Source: Stomoxys calcitrans
Taxonomy: Eukaryota > Arthropoda > Insecta > Diptera > Muscidae
DNA: 64,000 bases
Reading direction: 5' to 3'
Assembly (NCBI RefSeq): GCF_963082655.1
Contig: NC_081553.1
Span: 154,357,441-154,421,440 of the forward strand
This document shows, piece after piece, positions 21,950 through 31,769 of this stretch; the stretch's first letter is position 1; every line of letters starts with the position of its first letter. The position numbers and the translations under genes were made by a program. The notes under the pieces are model-generated. The model made no database searches, was not told the DNA's origin, and was given only the letters and a program-made list of their open reading frames with translations.

Positions 21950-22560
21950 CATTTTTTCTACCCACCACTGAAGGTTGGGGGTATATTAATCTGTCAACAT
22001 ATCGAAATATCCAATTCCGACACTATGAAGTATATATATTCTTTTTCGTCGTCAAAATCTGAGACGATCTAGCCATGTCCGTCCGTTTTTCTGGCCGTCT
22101 GTCTGTTGAAATCTCACTAAAGCCTTTAAAAATAGAGATATTGAGCTGAAACTTTGCAAAAATCCCATTTTGGTTCATAGGCAGGAAAGTTCGAAAATGG
22201 CCTACATCGGACTATATCTTGATATAGTCCCCATATTGACCGAGCTGCCTATTTAAGGTTTATGGCACATTAAAGCCACGTTTAGTATCCGTTTTCGCTG
22301 AAATTTGGGACAGTGAGTTGTGTTAGAACTCTCGATATCCTTGTTTGATACGGCTTGGATCAATCCATATTTGGTGATAGGTACCATAAAGATCGATCTC
22401 TAGACTTAAAGTATTGGGCCCATAAACCAAGTTTCTGACTGTTTCGCTGAAATTTGCGACAATGAGTTGCGTAAGGCCCCTCGATATTCGTAGCTAATAA
22501 GGCTCAAATCGATCTTTTCGAGCCCGAGCCCGAGCTACCCCCCATCCCAAAATTAACACA
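21950..22560 (+). repeat. INE-1-like repeat with short tandem units
   Basis: GACGATCTAGCCATGTCCGTCCG core, then units around 'tatatcttgatatagtccccatattgac' and 'cgctgaaatttgggacagtgag' repeated with changes at 22300 and 22445. Non-coding. Confidence 0.6.
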
Positions 22561-23210
22561 AAATTTTGGGAAAATTTACTTTAATTTTAAAGACAAGATT
22601 TACCTCAGGACAGTGTCGCCTCAAAACTATTTTTCGCAATAATAAAATTTAAATGAAATTCATAGTAAAAACAAAATTTTTATAACATTTTTCTAAACAA
22701 ATTTTTTATAAAATTTTTAATGACAATACTTCATTCAGGGCCAGACCGCCAGGAAATAATTTCAATTTCAAATTTTTCCAAAAACCATATTTTAATTAAT
22801 TTTTTTCTAAGGACTCAATTTCAGAGTAAAATTCTCTAAACACTAACTTTTGCCCAGCTTTGGCCTACCTTATTTTGTAAAGCCAAAATCTCAATAAAAT
22901 TTATTTGGCCTGCTCGGTGCGACACTACACTTTGCCTAAACTTTTTTAAAGTCTTTTTATATAGCCAATAAAATTTTTCAAATTGTCAATAAAAGTTTTT
23001 CTAAAGACATAATGTTTCTCAGGCCTGGGCACCATCGAATTTATTTTTTTTTAAAGAAAGATTTCAACAAATTTCAATAATAAATTTTTAAACAACAAGA
23101 TTTTGCGAATCGTGATTTCCTTGTAATGTATGCAAAACTTTAATGAAAGTTGACAAGACAAATTCCTTGTTTTCAAAAAATTCCAAACTCGCTAAGTAAG
23201 GAAATGTGTT
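22561..23210. repeat. A/T-rich degenerate repeat
   Basis: Repeated AAATTTT(A/T)AA runs interspersed with 'cttt(a)aagac' and 'cctcagg..gcc' phrases. Similar in style to 29930-30289 and 55111-55664. No gene. Confidence 0.4.
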
Positions 23211-24000
23211 AAAATAGGTTTTGTTAAATCCTATTAGTCAGCAGATTTTTTTTCTATGATAGCAAGTTTTACATAACACTTAAGTTTGCCGCTAGGACAT
23301 TTAACATCAGTTAGTGGACATCTTGGGCTAGTTGAATGAAAAAGCTTCTAGAGAATCTGCTTATTGAGAATATTTGTTTTTGTTTTTAAATTATTACTTT
23401 TGACGAGGATATAAATTATATATAAGTTGACGAAAATAAATCAAATAAAATTAGCCAAGGAATAAAAAGTTTACAACTGTGATAACGTTGAAATCTCTTC
23501 GTGAAGGGTTTTCCAATAAGATGTGTTATTTTCGTATTTAAAGAAATATGCATTTTTTTATATAAATGTCGGATGTTTATTTTATAATAAAGAGAAACTA
23601 TACCGTTGATGGCAAGACAACGCTTACCGGACCATTTCTTTTTCATGAAATTTTAAATAACCAAATCGCATGTCCTCTATTGCCTCACAAATTCTATCTT
23701 TGAGGTTTTAAATCGACACTGGGCTGTCGGCGTTCAATTTATCTTTCACATAATAAAATTATTAATTCTAAGAAAATCCGATGATATTAATTATTTAATT
23801 TGATTTTCTAATTTAAAATTTCTGATTGAATTGAATTATGATGAATTGAATGAATTGAATTATTAATGCGAGAAACTAGATTATTTAGATAAGCAACTAC
23901 ATATAAATTTTATTTAATATCATACAACGAAAAAAAAAATGATGGAAGATTATAAATAGGAATCAAAGGGCAAATTTACTTGAAATCAATTATACGGCAG
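23211..24000. other. AT-rich sequence, nothing recognised
   Basis: No domain in the frames present and no repeat shared with the rest of the window that I can see. Contains GAATTGAATTATGATGAATTGAATGAATTG at 23831-23860, a simple repeat. Confidence 0.4.
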
Positions 24001-24002
24001 CA

Positions 24003-24200
24003 AAACAAGTAAAAAGGCATTAAGTTCGGCCGGGCCGAACTTTGGATACCCACCACCTCGGGTACATATGTAAACCCCCTTATGTCACAATCCGGTGAAA
24101 ATTGGATAGCTTATGCACCCAAATTCGGCACGGACATTGAGTGGTCTAAGAAATATAAGTCACTGTTCAATTTTGTAGATCAAAATACTGGTCTTTTTGG
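24003..24200 (+). repeat. Hairpin-ended repeat (family F) fragment
   Basis: Begins ACAAGTAAAAAGGC, then a 10-bp perfect hairpin AAGTTCGGCC-G-GGCCGAACTT (24022-24042), then TTGGATACCCACCACC. The same terminus, reversed, is at 45308-45342 and 50960-50992. It is cut at about 24204 by the 3' end of the family C LINE. Confidence 0.7.
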
Positions 24201-24332
24201 CAGCGGTTAGGTTAGGTTGAAAAGGGGGTGCACATATTAATCCGCCCCATGTCACTATCGACATACACCTAAGCCAGTAATAGGCTTGTTGTGCGCTCTA
24301 AAAACTATAAAGTAACCTCTAAAAAGAAAATT

Positions 24333-25640
24333 TTAAGTTAGGAATTCCGTGCTGCTTACAAAATCCTTAATTGTTTTCATTACCACTCCCCTAAGTTGGT
24401 TCATGTCTGATATTGTGTCTCCACCTAAGTGCCGGTATCTGTTAGACGCGAAAGCCGGACAATGACAAAGGAAATGCTCCAACGTCTCATCATCATCCCA
24501 GCATGCCCTACACATGCTATCATTTGCCGCACCGAATTTACATAAGTGAGCTAGTAGTCCTATATGTCCCGTCATGATACCAATAGCTATACTGACCTCC
24601 TTCTTGCTTTCTTGCAGTAATAGTATCGCCTTCTCCCGATCTAGATCCCCCCATAGGATTTTCGCCGTCCTACCGACCGTTTCGCCGTTCCACAATGTTG
24701 CATGCGCATTCGTCGCCCACTCCCTTAACTCGGACTGCGTCTACCGTAAAGAATTCGGGTTAACCAAGTTTGATGACGGCAGTCCTCTGGCCTTCACCAC
24801 CAAATCGTCTGCCCTTTCATTTCCCCTTACTCCGTTATGGCCCGGCACCCAAACGATGCGGCTTTTTCCATCCTCAGAGAAGGCGTTAATCAGCTTCTTA
24901 CACTGCAAGACTGTTCGCGACCTTACCGTCCTGGTTGTTATTGCCCTAATGGCAATTTTACTGTCGGTAAAGATATTCACACTCGACGTCCTCGCGTTAG
25001 CACCACAACGCTTCACGCATTCCGTGATCGCCCGGAGATCCGGGCCTGCAGGACCGTATTATGGTCAGGCAGTCTAAAACAGATCAGTCCCTGGGTTCTC
25101 AATGTAAACCCCCAGGCCCACTCTGTCCTCTAGCTTTGATCCATCCGTGTAACATGATCTTCCAGATGGCAATACTAGGGTTCCGTCAATCCAAGACTGT
25201 GCCGATGGCAGCAGTGCCTCGCACTCAAGTTCAAGGTTCATCTCAGGTATCCGATCGGAAGTCTCTTCCCTTCTTTCCAGGTTTCCTATTGTTGCCTCGA
25301 TTATACAACTATGGTATGAGCTGCTCTCATCGTCATTCCATGCTCCCATCGCCTTAAGTCTCATAGCCGCTGTGGCTGCCTCACACTTAATCTGTAAGTC
25401 AATGGGTCGGATATCTAGAATAGTCTGCAGTGCCCTAGTGAGCGTGGTCCTCATCGCTCCGCCTGTGCCAAGACAACGTGTTCTCTGAACCTGTTGTCCA
25501 TACAGTGTCCTTATTTTGCACTTTTTCTCCATCGCAGTCCACCAAACTATTAAGGCGTAAGTAAGTACTGGTCTACTCACGCTCCTGTAGAGCCAGTAGA
25601 CTATCCAGGAATTCAGTCCCCATTTCATAGTGCCCAACAT
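24333..25640 (-). pseudogene. RNase H and C-terminal knuckle, family C copy 1
   Basis: The frame from 25640 carries the post-RT region and ends with SCYTDGSKLEDRVGLGVYIE, the first RNase H block. The frame from 25016 continues it: VNIFTDSKIAIRAI (Asp), WVPGHNGVRGNERAD (His and Asp). The frame from 24695 carries GHIGLLAHLCKFG-x-x-x-DSMCRACWDDDETLEHFLCHC, a CCHC knuckle, and ends VKTIKDFVSS-like at 24333. Three frame changes break it. All RNase H catalytic positions I can place are intact. Confidence 0.85.
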
Positions 25641-26600
25641 CTGTGAGCCTTCTCAGTACGCTCCTGAATGTGACATTTCAAATTCAGTTTCCTGTCCAAG
25701 ATCACACCTAAGTATTTGACCTTGTCAGATATCGAAATCGTCTTATTGAGGAAACGTGGTGCATTACATTGGCCCACCTTCGTCTTCCTCGTGAACAGGC
25801 ATATTTCAGTCTTCTCTGGGTTAACAATAAGACCTCTTGTTCTAGCCCAGTCATATGCCATATGCAAGACCCTTTCGGCTCTTCTGCATGGCTGGTTCGG
25901 ATCCTTACCCCTTAGAAGTATTATAACATCGTCTTCATAGCAGACGGGTTCAAATCCCTCCTCAGTCAGCATCCGTAATAGGTCATTTATGGTGGTCACC
26001 CATAAGAATGGCGATAAAATGACCCACCTGTGGCGTGCCCTGTTCCACTTTATCCCTCATATTTATAACATTAGACACACAATTCATTCACCTGTTACTT
26101 ATCATATGGTTTATCCCGTCTCTAAGGACCAGGTCCACCCGGTACTGGTCTAAGGAATGGATCAGAGTGTCGGTCCGCACATTGTTAAAAGCCCCCTCAA
26201 TGTCAATGCATACCGCCAGTGTGTACGTTTTGGCATCGAAGGATTCTTCTGTTATTTGCACAAACTTGTGCAGGGCAGAATCCACCGACCTTCCCTTGAT
26301 ATAGGCATGCTGTTTGTATTTGAGCAGTTCGCTGGATGTCCTACTCTTGATCATGGTTTCCACAATACGTTCCATTGAGTAGAAAGGACGTAAGGCTTAT
26401 GGATCTGTAAGCCTTTGGTGTCGCATAACTTGCCCTGCCGGGCTTGGGTATTAACACGACCCTTGCCTCCTGCCAGGCTTTCGGAGTATATGCAAGTCCT
26501 AGATACTCTGTGAAAATGTTGGCCAGACGAGGTGCCTGATAGTCTGCCTCTTCCTGTAGTAACGCCTGAAATATTCCACCGGTCCGAGTGACTTTATAGG
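25625..26600 (-). pseudogene. Reverse transcriptase, family C copy 1
   Basis: The frame from 26375 reads ERIVETMIKSRTS...QHAYIKGRSVDSALHKFV...LAVCIDIEGAFNNV, with motif A Asp. The frame from 25999 reads EPVCYEDDVIILL, where the active-site box is YEDD instead of YADD, followed by GLIVNPEKTEICLF and the YLGVILDRKLN block. The TPQGG block falls in damaged sequence near 26030. The Ala-to-Glu change beside the catalytic Asp pair suggests post-mortem mutation. Confidence 0.8.
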
Positions 26601-26639
26601 TTGAAGCTCCTCAAGAGTTCCTTCACCATAAATTCCGAG

Positions 26640-26940
26640 ATTCCGGTGTCTCCGTCAGTCCCTTCGTAACCTGTGGAAAATGGATTTTCAACTAATTCCG
26701 GAAGCTTATCAGATTCGGCGCTGGCCGTGCTAAACCTAATGTAGCCATAGTCAGAGAAAGAGTGTTCCATGGAGACTCTCCAATCCTAAACCTCATCGAT
26801 TAGATTTTCCGAACATATCGTCACATCTAATACCTCCTCACTAATCCTATTAAAAAAAGGTAGCGCTATTACCAATATTAAGTGTCATTAGGTCGTTAGT
26901 ATTCAAGAACTCTCCGGTGGAGGTTTATCTGGATTATATC
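26640..26940 (-). pseudogene. Endonuclease C-terminal remnant, family C copy 1
   Basis: On the minus strand a frame reads N-DLMTLNIGN, then ISEEVLDVTICSENL, and then HSFSDYGYIRF, where the SDH motif has become SDY. This corresponds to the LNIGNTATF...HSFSNHRYIRF stretch in copy 2 (about 40010-40130). The N-terminal endonuclease blocks do not precede it; instead the ORF1 repeats follow directly. Confidence 0.6.
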
Positions 26941-26942
26941 AA

Positions 26943-27560
26943 TCATTGGTCCTCTAGTAAATGGGCATCTTGGAAATAGGTGATGATTTCAACGTCTGCT
27001 CCCTGTTCTTTCGACTGCATTGACTTTTCTGTCACTACACTGCCTGATGTCATCGTTTTAGGTTCTTTGCCTAGTCTAGTCTTCCGAATCTTTATAAAGA
27101 CGGTAATGGTTCCATCATCGAGTCCCTGTTCGTTAAGCAGTATTGGGTTTCCATTTCCTGTACTGCCTGAGGTTTCAATATTAGGATCTTTGCCTATCTT
27201 AGCCATCTAAATCTTAAGTAAATGGGCTTCTTGGGAGTAGGTGATGGTACCATCATCGGCTCCCTGTTCGTTGGGTTGCATTGAGACACCAGTCGCTGCG
27301 CTGCCCAATGTTCAATTATTAGGATCTTTACCTATCCCACTATACCGAATCATTAAGTCGGTGATGGGTCCGTCGTCGGGATCCTGTTTGTTAGGCTGTG
27401 TTGGGTCTCTCGCCACTGCAATGCCTGATATGTTAGTATTAGGATCTTTGCTTCTCCTAGTCTTTCCAATATTGAGAGATGCCGTGATTGTCTCGTTGTC
27501 GGCCCCCTGTTTGTTGGGCGGTGTTAAGACACCTGCTACTGCATAGCCTGATGTCCCAAT
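26943..27560 (-). repeat. Tandem coding repeats in family C ORF1 tail
   Basis: Four to five units of about 40 codons. Each has a G/S-K-D/E-P-N/K start, T-SG, then N-EQG-x-DDGTIT and KIRKTR-like ends. Examples: GKDPNIETSG...NEQGLDDGTIT and SKDPNTNISG...NKQDPDDGPIT. Copy 2 of the family has the same units at about 39260-39600. Charged, low-complexity character suggests a flexible linker, but the function is unknown. Confidence 0.75.
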
Positions 27561-28225
27561 TTTGAAAAGACAGCTTTGCCCCCGTAGTGCGCCACGCCTT
27601 CATTTTATCCAAACTTGTCACGGAGACTTGATCAATACCAACTACAAAGAGAGTTCCTTCCTCCTTCTCCTCCCTGTGGAAGACCTCAAACTTCTCTGCG
27701 ACTAAACCTTGGTTTTGTTTGCCTAAGAATCCCAACATTCGTTCCGTCGCAAATTTACTGCCCCATCCCTTGCTGAAGACTGTTGCCTTTGTGAGCTGGG
27801 GGATATCCATCTTTCTCACCAGGTCGAGCTTTGCGCCCTCCCAGAGAACGTGAATACCTCTGACGAGTTGTTTCCTTATCAATACATTCCGCCGACGCAA
27901 AACGCAGCGTAAAGATGTCCCCTCTAAACTCGCAGCTTATCATTTGTATGGGTGGAACCTCTACAGAGTTTCACACATGTTCCAAAATCCTATCGTTAAC
28001 CAGATTGTCCACTTGAGACCGATGATCTGGTAGAATCCTACCGGATGCACAGCCGATATTGTTGACTGCATAAGTCAGCTCATCTCTGTTGTGTTTCCTT
28101 GCCACTCTGGCGTAAGAGGGCGGCTCCGTACCATCTTCCCCTTCAGTGATGACTGTTTTATTGACACAGTTGCTGTCTGAATCCGAGTGGCAGCTATATC
28201 CAAATATAAACCGATCTAAACACAT
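27457..28225 (-). pseudogene. ORF1 body, family C copy 1 (DUF4780-like)
   Basis: Frames from 28225, 27943 and 27900 together form the ORF1 body. The last reads FATERMLGFLGKQNQGLVAEKFEVFHREEKEEGTLFVVGIDQVSV. This resembles the DUF4780 domain found in ORF1 proteins of dipteran and other insect LINEs (pattern: W-x-V-x-R-E, then LF-VVG-D-x-x-S). The upstream frame is rich in Ser and charged residues (VITEGEDGTEPPSYARVA). Frame changes near 27950 and 27890. ORF1 proteins bind element RNA. Domain naming is by resemblance only. Confidence 0.55.
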
Positions 28226-28249
28226 AGGACGCGGATGTCGAAAAGCCTT

Positions 28250-28820
28250 ACATAAGTCACCACACCAATCATCCTATTGGCTGGGCAGGTCTCGATCTTA
28301 TTTTATTTAGGTCCCGAGAATTCATATACAAGTAACATATTCAGTCAATAAATCAGATTATTATGGGATTAAGACTCTAAATTGGAAGATCGGTCTTTAT
28401 GGCAGCTATACCTATATAGTCTGATTTGTCTCATATTTGGGTAGAATGTCGGGAGGCTTAGAACAATCCACTACTTCAAATTTCAACAAAATCGGGTAAC
28501 AAATCTATCATTTATGAGCTTGACATCCTTCATCGGCATATCGGTCTATACGAAAGCTAAATCTAAATACAGTCCGATTTTTACCATATTTGAATCAGAT
28601 GGCGGGTGCTTTAAACAACCCACTGAATCAAATTTCAGCGAAATTGGATAATAAATTTAGCTTTTATGGGCTTCAGACCCCTTATCGGCAGATCGGTCTA
28701 TATGTTAGCTTTATCTAAATATATTTCGATCTGAACCATATTTGAGTCAGACGTCGGGAAGCTCAAAACAACTCACTACTTCAAATTTCAACGAAATCGA
28801 GTAATTAATCTATCTTTTTT
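28250..28820 (+). repeat. Family F/INE-1-related tandem units (about 150-170 bp)
   Basis: Repeated phrase 'cggcagatcggtctatatg...ctatatctaaatatagtccgatctgaaccatatttg..tcagacgtcggga' at about 28390, 28530, 28680 and 28840, with substitutions. Non-coding. Confidence 0.7.
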
Positions 28821-29692
28821 GAGATTCAGACCCTTCATCGGAGTATCGGTCGATATGACAGCTATATCTAAATACAGTCCGATTGTTACCCTATTTGAAT
28901 CAGATGGCGGGTGGCTTAATTAATTCGAATTTCAGCGAAATTGGCTATATCTAAATATAGTTCGATCTAAAACAAATTTTGGGAGGGTGACGGGAGGCCA
29001 AAAACTATTCACTGTTTAAAATTTCAGCGAAATCGGATAAAAAATAAAGCTTTTATAGGCTTCAGACCCCTTATCGGCAGATCGGTCTAAATATAGTCCG
29101 ATCTGAACCATATTTGGATCAGACGTCGGGAGGGCTAACTACTTACTGTTTTAAATTTCCGCGAAATCTGATAAAAAATAAAGCATTTTTGGGCATTAGA
29201 CCCTTTATTGGCATTCAAGAACATAACCAGCGTGCATCAAAAAGACATATCTATCTGAGATTCAGACCCTTCATCGGAGTATCGGTCGATATGACAGCTA
29301 TATCTAAATACAGTCCGATTGTTACCCTATTTGAATCAGATGGCGGGTGGCTTAATTAATTCGAATTTCAGCGAAATTGGCTATATCTAAATATAGTTCG
29401 ATCTAAAACAAATTTTGGGAGGGTGACGGGAGGCCAAAAACTATTCACTGTTTAAAATTTCAGCGAAATCGGATAAAAAATAAAGCTTTTATAGGCTTCA
29501 GACCCCTTATCGGCAGATCGGTCTAAATATAGTCCGATCTGAACCATATTTGGATCAGACGTCGGGAGGGCTAACTACTTACTGTTTTAAATTTCCGCGA
29601 AATCTGATAAAAAATAAAGCATTTTTGGGCATTAGACCCTTTATTGGCATTCAAGAACATAACCAGCGTGCATCAAAAAGACATATCTGTGC
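28821..29692 (+). repeat. Perfect-looking 436-bp tandem duplication
   Basis: 28821-29256 and 29257-29692 read the same throughout by eye, from GAGATTCAGACCC to AAAGACATATCT. The frame at 29114-29359 spans the junction and is an artefact of it. Neighbouring family F units are much more diverged, so this doubling is recent or an assembly duplication. Confidence 0.85.
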
Positions 29693-29870
29693 CAAATTTC
29701 AGCTCAATATCTTAATTTTTTAAGGCTGTCGAGTGATTATAACAGGCAGACGGACGGACGGACAGACACAGGAACATCGTTAAATCGTCTATGAATTTTA
29801 CGACGATCCGAAACATATATACTTTGTAAGGCCGGAAAAAGTCCGATCTGAACCATATTTGGGTGAGATG
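29693..29870 (-). repeat. INE-1-like core, minus strand
   Basis: CAGACGGACGGACGGACAGAC (29745-29765) and TCGTCTATGAATTTTACGACGATCCG are the reverse complement of the GTCCGTCCGTC core seen at 14640, 22080 and 49960. Confidence 0.6.
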
Positions 29871-29929
29871 TCGGGAGGCATAAAATAAATTACTGTTTTA
29901 AAATTCAGCGAAATCGGATAAAAAATTTT

Positions 29930-30289
29930 ATTTAAAAATTTATTTTAAATTTTTTTTAAAAACAAAATTTTTTTAAAAAAGAAAATTATTAACATCTAAA
30001 TACTACATTTTAATGAATTTTTTTAAGGACTAAATTTCAGTGAAAAACTCTCTAAATACAGCCTAACCTCGAGATTATTTTTTAAACCCAAAATAAAAAT
30101 TTTGCATAAACATTTTTAAAGCTTTTTTTGTTTGGGACAGATAAGCAAAACAAAAATGCTTATCTGTCCCAAACAACAATTTCTTAAAATGTTTTCTATA
30201 GAAAAAATTCAATAAATACTTTCTAAGCTAATATTTTAACCCACTATGCCTGACCCTCGATTTCGTTGTCCGATTTTGATGAAATTTTA
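29930..30289. repeat. A/T-rich repeat flanking the Helitron
   Basis: Matches, in reverse, 55111-55664 (for example the phrase ACCCACTATGCCTGACC against GGTCAGGCGTAATGGGTT). The same sequence thus flanks the Helitron 5' end at both places. Confidence 0.65.
30129..30175. repeat. Perfect 19-bp inverted repeat (hairpin)
   Basis: TGTTTGGGACAGATAAGCA at 30129-30147 and its exact reverse complement at 30157-30175, with the 9-base loop AAACAAAAA. The related locus near 55193-55215 has only one arm, so one arm was gained here. Confidence 0.9.
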
Positions 30290-31722
30290 TCTCTATATAT
30301 AAATGAGACGCGTGATTGACTGATTGGCTGACAGACTGATCAACGCCCAGCCCAAACCGATAAAGCTAGATTCATGAAATTTGCCACGAATGAGGGTCTT
30401 GGATGGTAGGCGCGCTATAAGATGGGGTTTTGTGATATTCGTACGTTTAGGTACTAAAATGTACGAAATGGTGACTTTTACCCAGCGCGAACGGATTGGG
30501 CTAGAATTATGATTTTGACAAAAATAGTACCGGAAGTTGAAAAATTGGAACGTTTAGTAACTCAATTGGCAGTTTTTGGTACCTTGTTCGTTAGTTGAGC
30601 TAGAGCTTTGAATTTTGGAATTTAGGTAGGAAGGTTAAAATTAAAAAAAATTGCTAAAAATTATCGACGTCTTGACAAATATACGATAAATTGTACCAAA
30701 TATGAAATGTTGAAATCGTACCAGGTGTGGAACAAAAAGTACTTGAGTGCAGTAATTGGTAGCATTTAGTAATTTCTTTATAGATTGAGCTACAGATCTG
30801 AAATATGCGATACAGGCACATCTTGGCAGTATGTACCGGACGACTAGAAGATTTTTTAAACATTCGTTCTTTTTTTTTTTTTTTGGTACTAAAACGCACA
30901 AAGTGGTACTTTATTTATAGACTGAGCTACATCTGTGACATTAGAGATACAGGTACATCTTGGCTGTATGTAACGGATGACTTGAAGATTGTTTTGAAAT
31001 CTGTACATTTAGGTGCTAAAACGTACAAAATAGTACCGGAAGTGGGAAAAATGGATCGTTTAGTAACTCAATTGGCAGTTTTTGGTACATTGTGTGTTAA
31101 TTGAGCTAGAGCTTTGAATTTTGGAATTTAGGTAGGAAGGTTAAAATTAAAAAAAAAATTGCTAAAAATTATCGATGTCTTGACAAATATACGATAAATT
31201 GTACCAAATATGAAAGGTTGAAATCGTACAAGGTGTGGAACAAAAAGTACTTAAGTGCAGTAATAATATAATAAGAAATATAGGATACAGGCACATCTTG
31301 GCAGTATGTACCGGACGACTAGAAGATTTTTTAGACATTCGTTTTTTTGGTACTTAAACGCACAAAGTGGTACTTTATTTATAGACTGAGCTACATCTGT
31401 GACATTAGAGATACAGGTACATCTTGGCTGTATGTACCGGATGACTTGAAGATTGTTTTGAAATCTGTACATTTAGGAGCTAAAACGTACAAAATGGTAC
31501 TTTATTTACGGATTGAGATAAAGATCTCAAAATTTCGGTACAGCTACACCTTCACAGTATTTATCGGCCGACTAGAATTTTTTTAATTCGTACATTTAGG
31601 CACTAAAACTTTCAAAATGTTATTTCTTTCCGTTACGGGTAAAGCTATTAAAACTGCGATATAGTTACATCTTGATATTGGGTGTACCATCGGGGGTAGC
31701 AAAGCGACCGGGCATATGCTAG
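30290..31722 (+). mobile_element. Non-autonomous Helitron (type 1) with intact ends
   Basis: Starts TCTCTATATATAAATGAGACG (30290) and ends GGGCATATGCTAG (31722). It sits between A (30289) and T (31723), as Helitrons do. An imperfect hairpin (GGTAGC-AAA-GCGACC, 31695-31709) precedes the CTAG end by about 10 bases. No Rep/helicase coding. The interior contains a direct duplication of about 506 bp (30525-31030 and 31031 to about 31500). Truncated relatives lie at 42239-42360, 43770-44393, 54418-55110 and 57950-58097. Confidence 0.88.
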
Positions 31723-31769
31723 TATATTCATAATTTAGAGAATTTATATTGACGTAGTAATTTTTTCTG

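Larger units (their letters stand above)
20170..22119. repeat. Tandem duplication unit 2, remainder
   Basis: Continuation of unit 2 after gypsy-1. It matches 12495-14692, with the deletions described for unit 1. Contains a second mariner relic, a second family D fragment and the INE-1-like core. Confidence 0.85.
24205..28240 (-). mobile_element. Non-LTR retrotransposon, family C copy 1 (RNase H-bearing)
   Basis: From right to left: ORF1 (28225 to about 26943), endonuclease C-terminal remnant, RT (26600-25625), RNase H, Cys/His knuckle, 3' untranslated region and a tail of AACCTAACCTAACC on the minus strand (24205-24218). The plus copy at 38860-42237 has the same order and tail. Both copies lack the N-terminal half of the endonuclease. 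Frameshifted throughout. Confidence 0.88.

Noticed and set aside
27241..27546. Plus-strand repetitive frame (SSAPCSLGCI-like units)
   Set aside because: Antisense reading of the family C ORF1 tail repeats, which make sense on the minus strand.
28821..29692. Possible CRISPR-like or satellite array
   Set aside because: Units are long (436 bp) with no spacer structure, and the organism is a eukaryote; it is a simple tandem duplication within interspersed repeats.
30641..31586. Several 60-100-codon frames within the Helitron
   Set aside because: They derive from repeated non-coding units and recur only because the units are duplicated; no Rep or helicase motif.
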